Origin: Salvator merianae
Taxonomy: Eukaryota > Chordata > Lepidosauria > Squamata > Teiidae
NCBI GenBank assembly: GCA_003586115.2
Contig: QVOM02000115.1
Coordinates: 6,517,524 to 6,581,523, forward strand
Direction: 5' to 3'
Length of the DNA: 64,000 nucleotides
Program-made: the position numbers and the translations under genes
In this document: one piece after another, positions 60,094-64,000 of the stretch
Position numbering within the stretch: the stretch's first letter is position 1
Layout of the letters: each line of letters begins with the position of its first letter
The notes under the pieces: generated by a model
The model's input: only the letters and a program-made list of their open reading frames with translations
Database searches by the model: none
Told to the model about the DNA's origin: nothing

Positions 60094-60739
60094 TATTAGA
60101 AAAATTTTCGCTGTGGTTAAAGTTGTTAAGTACTGGAACAGTTAGTCTCATGGCCATCAATTCTGTCTCCTTGGTTTTCAGGCAGAGCCCGGATCTGTTT
60201 AGCGTGATTTAGGAGATACTGCTCTAAGGAGGTGATTTGACTAGAAAATCTCTCTAGTTCTTTCCAACTCATATATTTTATGATTTTATGAATGAATTAC
60301 AAACAGTGATTCTTCACACCACAATCTGTAAATCTTTCTCTGCTGATTAGGTAACATCCAGTATGGTCTCTTTTTCCAGCATGGTGGGTTGGCTTTTCAA
60401 TAAGCCTACCCCTTTCTCTCTCTATTTCTTTACCACTATTCAGTTGCCCTGTATGGCTAACTAGCTTGCCTAAATAATTGAGAGGACTTGTGAAATGTTT
60501 AGTCCAAAGACTGACCAAACCTGTTTGTTATGTTGCTTTGGCAAATGGTTGTAAATTAATTAACCAGCAACAGCAGGCAGAGTTATCCTCTCATAGCTAG
60601 CTTGCCTGTGAAGTGATTTCTCAAGCATCCAACCAAGAGGAGAAGCAGTATTCAGAGTCAGCCAGAAACAGGATCTCACTCCATGGACAAAAACAGGAAT
60701 ATGATTAGGAGACATGTCATGTAGCAACTTTTCCCAATA
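60094..60739. other. No gene or clear repeat seen
   Basis: Unassigned DNA between two DNA transposons. Confidence 0.38.
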
Positions 60740-60975
60740 TAACCATACCTTGGTACTCATTAATTGATTCTGGGAAGTATGATGAATACCAAAAATGATG
60801 AGTACCAAACAAATTTTCCCCACAAGGAAAAATGTAAATAAATGTATTGCATTCCCATGCCAAAGACAATCCTCATTTTTAAGGCAATATGTAAATATAT
60901 AGGTTTGTTATCATTACTTTACATGAGAAATAAACCTAAAAATTAATAAATATCTATACAGGACTTAGATTAAAT

Positions 60976-61696
60976 CACTGGCGTAGCGAGGGTGGGGCGG
61001 GGGGGGTGGAGCGCCCCAGGCGGCGCGTTTTCCGGGGCGTCCGGCCCATGGAGCCAAGGCCCCGCCCACCGGCACCCTCGCTCGCCGCCCCGGGCGCCCG
61101 CTCTCGTCGCCCCGGGCGGCCCGCCCAGCGGCAGCCACACTCGTCGCCCCAGCCCGCCCGGCGACGGACGTGCTCGTCGCTTTGTCGCCCCGTCCCGCGG
61201 CGGCCTGTGGCGGCTGGGCTCGTCGCCCGGCCTGCTGGCGTGCGTGTGAGCGGAGCCAGCGAGAGCACATGCGTGCAGGTAGGGCCATCGAGGCCGCCGC
61301 CGGGCGGGCCAGGGCGAGGAACGCGACTCCCGCCGGGCGGGCCGGGGCGAGGAGCGAGGCCGCCGCCGGGCGGGCCGGGGCGAGGAGCGAGGCCGCCGCC
61401 GGGCGGGCCAGGGCAAGGAGCGAGGCCGCCGCCGGGCGGGCCGGGGCGATGAGCGTGACTCCCGCCGGGCGGGCCGGGGCGAGAAGCGAGGCCGCCGCTG
61501 GGTGGGCCGAGGCGACGAGCGAGGCCGCCGCTGGGCGGGGCGACGAGCGGGGCATGCGCGCTCGCTGGCCCCGCCCACACGCATGCGCACTCGCTGGCCC
61601 CGCCCACACACATGCGCACTCGCTGGCCCCGCCCCTAGCCCCGGGCGTCAAAACGGCTAGTAGCCCCGGGTGTCAAAGCGGCTCGCTACGCCACTG
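60976..61696. mobile_element. 721-bp GC-rich hAT-like element, perfect 8-bp TSD GATTAAAT
   Basis: The TIR is CACTGGCGTAGCGAG on the left and, reversed, CAGTGGCGTAGCGAG on the right. GATTAAAT flanks it exactly (60968-60975 and 61697-61704), as expected of hAT. The perfect duplication and near-perfect TIR indicate a young insertion. The interior is extremely GC- and CpG-rich, including a 33-bp tandem repeat, and has no hAT dimerisation motif or any DDE triad. Large overlapping open frames on both strands come from the absence of AT-rich stops in this composition. Confidence 0.9.
61290..61548 (+). repeat. 33-bp GC-rich tandem repeat, about 7.8 units
   Basis: The unit is close to gaggccgccgccgggcgggc plus cggggcgaggagc. 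Units 2 and 6 share a variant start (gcgactcccgcc, gtgactcccgcc), four units apart, which suggests a higher-order duplication. The length is a multiple of three, so all frames stay open and encode Ala/Arg/Pro/Gly repeats. Confidence 0.93.
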
Positions 61697-61952
61697 GATT
61701 AAATACACAAAATGACCACAGAAGCCTTGATAAGATCACAAGGGGATGTGCACAGGGCAAGAGCTACCGTGTGACTAACATGTGGCCCTTTGTTTCGGCT
61801 GGAAAGGGTAGCGAGTTACAAGGCAACTTGCACCCACAAGTTCTAGCTTGTGCATTGAGTACCAAACAAACGATGAGTATGAAGACAAAATTTTCACATC
61901 AAAATGTCAAATTTGATGAGCTTCAAGGCAGTTGAGTACCAAGGTACCACTG

Positions 61953-62091
61953 TAACAGCAAATACTAGATCTTTATCCACTTACACAGCTGGAGTTACTT
62001 ATTATATTTGTATTCTTTGTATATAAAAGCAATAAATATTGGAAATACAAACAAACAAATCCTAAGGCATACCAAATCTCTGTTGAACCTT
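61953..62091. other. Short unassigned spacer
   Basis: AT-rich sequence with an acaaacaaac run; no gene. Confidence 0.4.
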
Positions 62092-62258
62092 GGGTCACCA
62101 TATAGAAAAGAGGACGGGGTGCTATGCCTTTAATGGTTGCATAGAAGAGGCAGTTCTAACATGTTGACTTGCAAGGACAGATAGCATATGCTGAAATTGC
62201 ATCTTTTAGGCAACTTTAAAGGAGTAGCACTCCTGTCTTCTTTTCCATATGGCAACCC
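62092..62258. mobile_element. 167-bp MITE with TIR over 25 bp
   Basis: GGGTCACCATATAGAAAAGA on the left pairs with GGGTTGCCATATGGAAAAGA (reversed) on the right, and the match continues through GGAC/AGAC and GGGGTGCT/GGAGTGCT. No matching flank duplication is evident. Small, non-coding; superfamily undetermined. Confidence 0.78.
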
Positions 62259-63403
62259 TAATTAAGCTGCTTTCTCTCAGTCTGACCCCCTTACAGGACT
62301 ATTGTGCAGTTAAAGCTGAGTGAAAGGAAGCCTGTATATTCCTCTGGGCATGATTCAGTGAATATATATTTCTTTATAGCCTGAAGGTACCTCAGATATT
62401 TGGTTTTGCTATGATTGCTGTAGAGGATGTAGAGGAAATGCTCTTGTATAACATGAACCTGTAGCAGAGGCAGGAAAACTTTAAGGATTATTTCTTGCCT
62501 CTAAAAAAAATGCCTCACTAAATAACTACAAAAATCTGAAGACCTAAAGAATTTACGATAACGTTCAGTGCTGTTGGACGGGTAGGATTTTCAATCTATG
62601 GTACTCAAAAGGCTTATCCCTTTGTATTTATGAGGTGCATTGAACTAGTGCGAGCAAGAGAATGTAAAAGTTAATTAAAATGCTTACTGTTCTTACAATG
62701 GTGAGCCCAGAATGGGAAAAAAGGAGAGTTGCCCTTTACAAAGGGGTGCCCTTGATACAGCACATTAATTTGTCATAAAGCATGAAATAAGACAATTTAA
62801 GGGAAATTAGAATTAATTTGAAACATTTGTCTCCAGTTCCAGTTAAACAGTAACAAGAAATAGCCTAACCTGAGAGTTAAGGAATACTGTGGGGTGAGAT
62901 AAGCTGAAATTAAGTTGTGCAGGACCATGTAATCTCCTTTTTGAAGCGAGCAGATGGATACCCAAATATCTTTACATGTTTTCACAATAGATAAGGAAAG
63001 GGATAGGAAGATTGTTTTAAATAAAAGGTTGTTTTAAGTGTGTACAGCACCAAATTGTATTGTTCATTATAAATCCTCTCTATATGTTTTTCTGTTTTTT
63101 CCTGTCTCTATCTGTGATTAAACAGTTAAATTTCTTAGTCTGGGAATCTACACAAGAGAATGAGAGTAGTAATTACACATATGGGAGTTAACCCAGGAAG
63201 CTACACTACATAGATTCCTGCATAAATGCATCCAGATTCAAAATCATTTTGTCACATTTATACCTCATCTGAGTCCTCCAAGAACATCTGAGTGAGAGAA
63301 AGTATTCCTATGAGTTACAAAATAGGTAAGCCAAAAAACAGCAACAAAACTACTGGCCCACTTCAGTTGAAATCATGACTTAAATTTGAGCCGACTGATA
63401 CTA
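62259..63403. other. No gene or clear repeat seen
   Basis: Unassigned AT-rich DNA without coding or RNA features. Confidence 0.38.
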
Positions 63404-63716
63404 GAGATGTGCCAAATTCAATTCGCATTCACGGATATTTGCATCGAAATGAAAACACAGTTTTTTGCAACTCCAAGACTTTGATGGAATTGAACCACTT
63501 TCCTGCTTGTGAAGAATTTGATCAAACATTCATGTTTTGCTGTGTTTTTGACCATGGAAAGGGCTTTTTTCAATGGATAAAAAATGATTTTTCTTTGCAA
63601 AAAAGTGCAAAAACAAATGCAAACCGTTTTGATTAAATGGTTCAACAATGAAATGAACAAATTGGTTTTCACTTCAATGGCTAAATGAACGCATGAATTT
63701 CATTCATGTACATTCC
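63404..63716. mobile_element. 313-bp TA-flanked TIR element (GGGATGTGC family)
   Basis: GAGATGTGCC on the left and GGAATGTACATG (reversed) on the right, flanked by TA (63402-63403, 63717-63718). The A/T-rich interior (ttttttgcaact, aaaaatgatttttctttgc) is similar in style to 37061. Frames at 63409-63672 on both strands lie wholly inside and are not genes. Confidence 0.7.
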
Positions 63717-64000
63717 TAGCTGATACCCACTGACAAGGACCTGGAGTAATTCAAATGGCAGAAACTAATCCATTGCAATCACTGTTCCAAGCTTGTATAT
63801 TTCACCTTCTGGCTCTGCATTTCAGCACCTGTCTCCTGAAAATATAGATTAATTTTTTAAATTCTTCCAGTACAGGTGAGGTAAGTTTGTGCCTCAGCCA
63901 TGTGAAAGTTTAAAAAAAATATGTAGTACAGTTTTGGGATATCTTGCAGGGAAAAATCCCTGCAGAAATCCATCAATCCAATATAATGTATCGGTTGGCT
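63717..64000. other. No gene seen to window end
   Basis: Unassigned DNA. Confidence 0.4.

Larger units (their letters stand above)
60740..61952. mobile_element. Tigger/pogo-like element interrupted by a hAT-like element
   Basis: The right end, reversed, reads CAGTGGTACCTTGGTACTCA and the left end TAACCATACCTTGGTACTCA; TA lies on both sides (60738-60739, 61953-61954). A TA duplication and a CAGTGGTACC-like TIR fit pogo/Tigger-type Tc1-mariner elements. Without the insertion at 60976-61696 it is about 490 bp, AT-rich and non-coding, so non-autonomous. The left terminal bases have decayed. Confidence 0.75.

Noticed and set aside
60965..61715. Long overlapping open frames (up to 228 residues) rich in Ala, Arg, Pro and Gly on both strands
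   Set aside because: They come from a GC-rich hAT-like element with a 33-bp tandem repeat. All frames are open at once on both strands and no domain is present.

Overview
The window looks like intergenic DNA from a vertebrate, most probably a squamate reptile (lizard or snake). That reading rests on its repeats: the 3' ends of CR1- and L2-type LINEs, tRNA-derived SINEs with an L2-like tail, a 5S rRNA-derived SINE, a degraded DIRS-type tyrosine-recombinase retrotransposon, and many short DNA transposons with terminal inverted repeats (TIRs). I found no intact protein-coding gene, no rRNA or tRNA gene, and no bacterial-type operon. The open frames are short and lie in repeats or low-complexity DNA. 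The longest set, near 61.0-61.7 kb, is an artefact of a GC-rich tandem repeat. The species and the flanking genes cannot be named from the sequence.

Layout. 1-2.3 kb: a frameshifted DIRS-like element on the minus strand (Gag-like, reverse transcriptase, RNase H), cut by the window edge and ending at an (AAAG)n tract. 3.8-12.1 kb: SINE fragments, a CR1 tail, L2 tails, and a cluster of TIR elements. Several of these have 3-bp target duplications in the style of PIF/Harbinger, and two cases are nested. 13-25 kb: two CR1 3' ends, more TIR elements (including a 1.2-kb one at 22.0 kb), a 5S-derived SINE and a tRNA-derived SINE. 25-34 kb: mostly unassigned DNA. 35-36.7 kb: a broken L2 LINE on the minus strand with recognisable endonuclease and reverse transcriptase. 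37-45 kb: a TA-flanked TIR element, an L2 tail, CR1/L3 fragments, a hAT-Charlie-like element, and an inverted duplication next to dinucleotide repeats. 45-52 kb: mostly unassigned, partly AT-rich and possibly conserved non-coding DNA. 52.7-57.0 kb: a dense group of TIR elements and a SINE, again with nesting. 58.5-63.7 kb: three more TA-flanked elements, one of them built of serial hairpins, and a pogo/Tigger-like element interrupted by a young GC-rich hAT-like element.

The genes do not work together here, because none is intact. The window's main interest is its record of insertion order. Shared TIRs, target duplications and interruptions let the relative ages of several transposon families be read directly. 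Some AT-rich, repeat-free stretches (about 2.6-3.4, 9.8-10.1, 34.0-34.7, 39.2-39.8 and 47.3-48.3 kb) have the look of conserved non-coding DNA, but this is only an impression until they are aligned.
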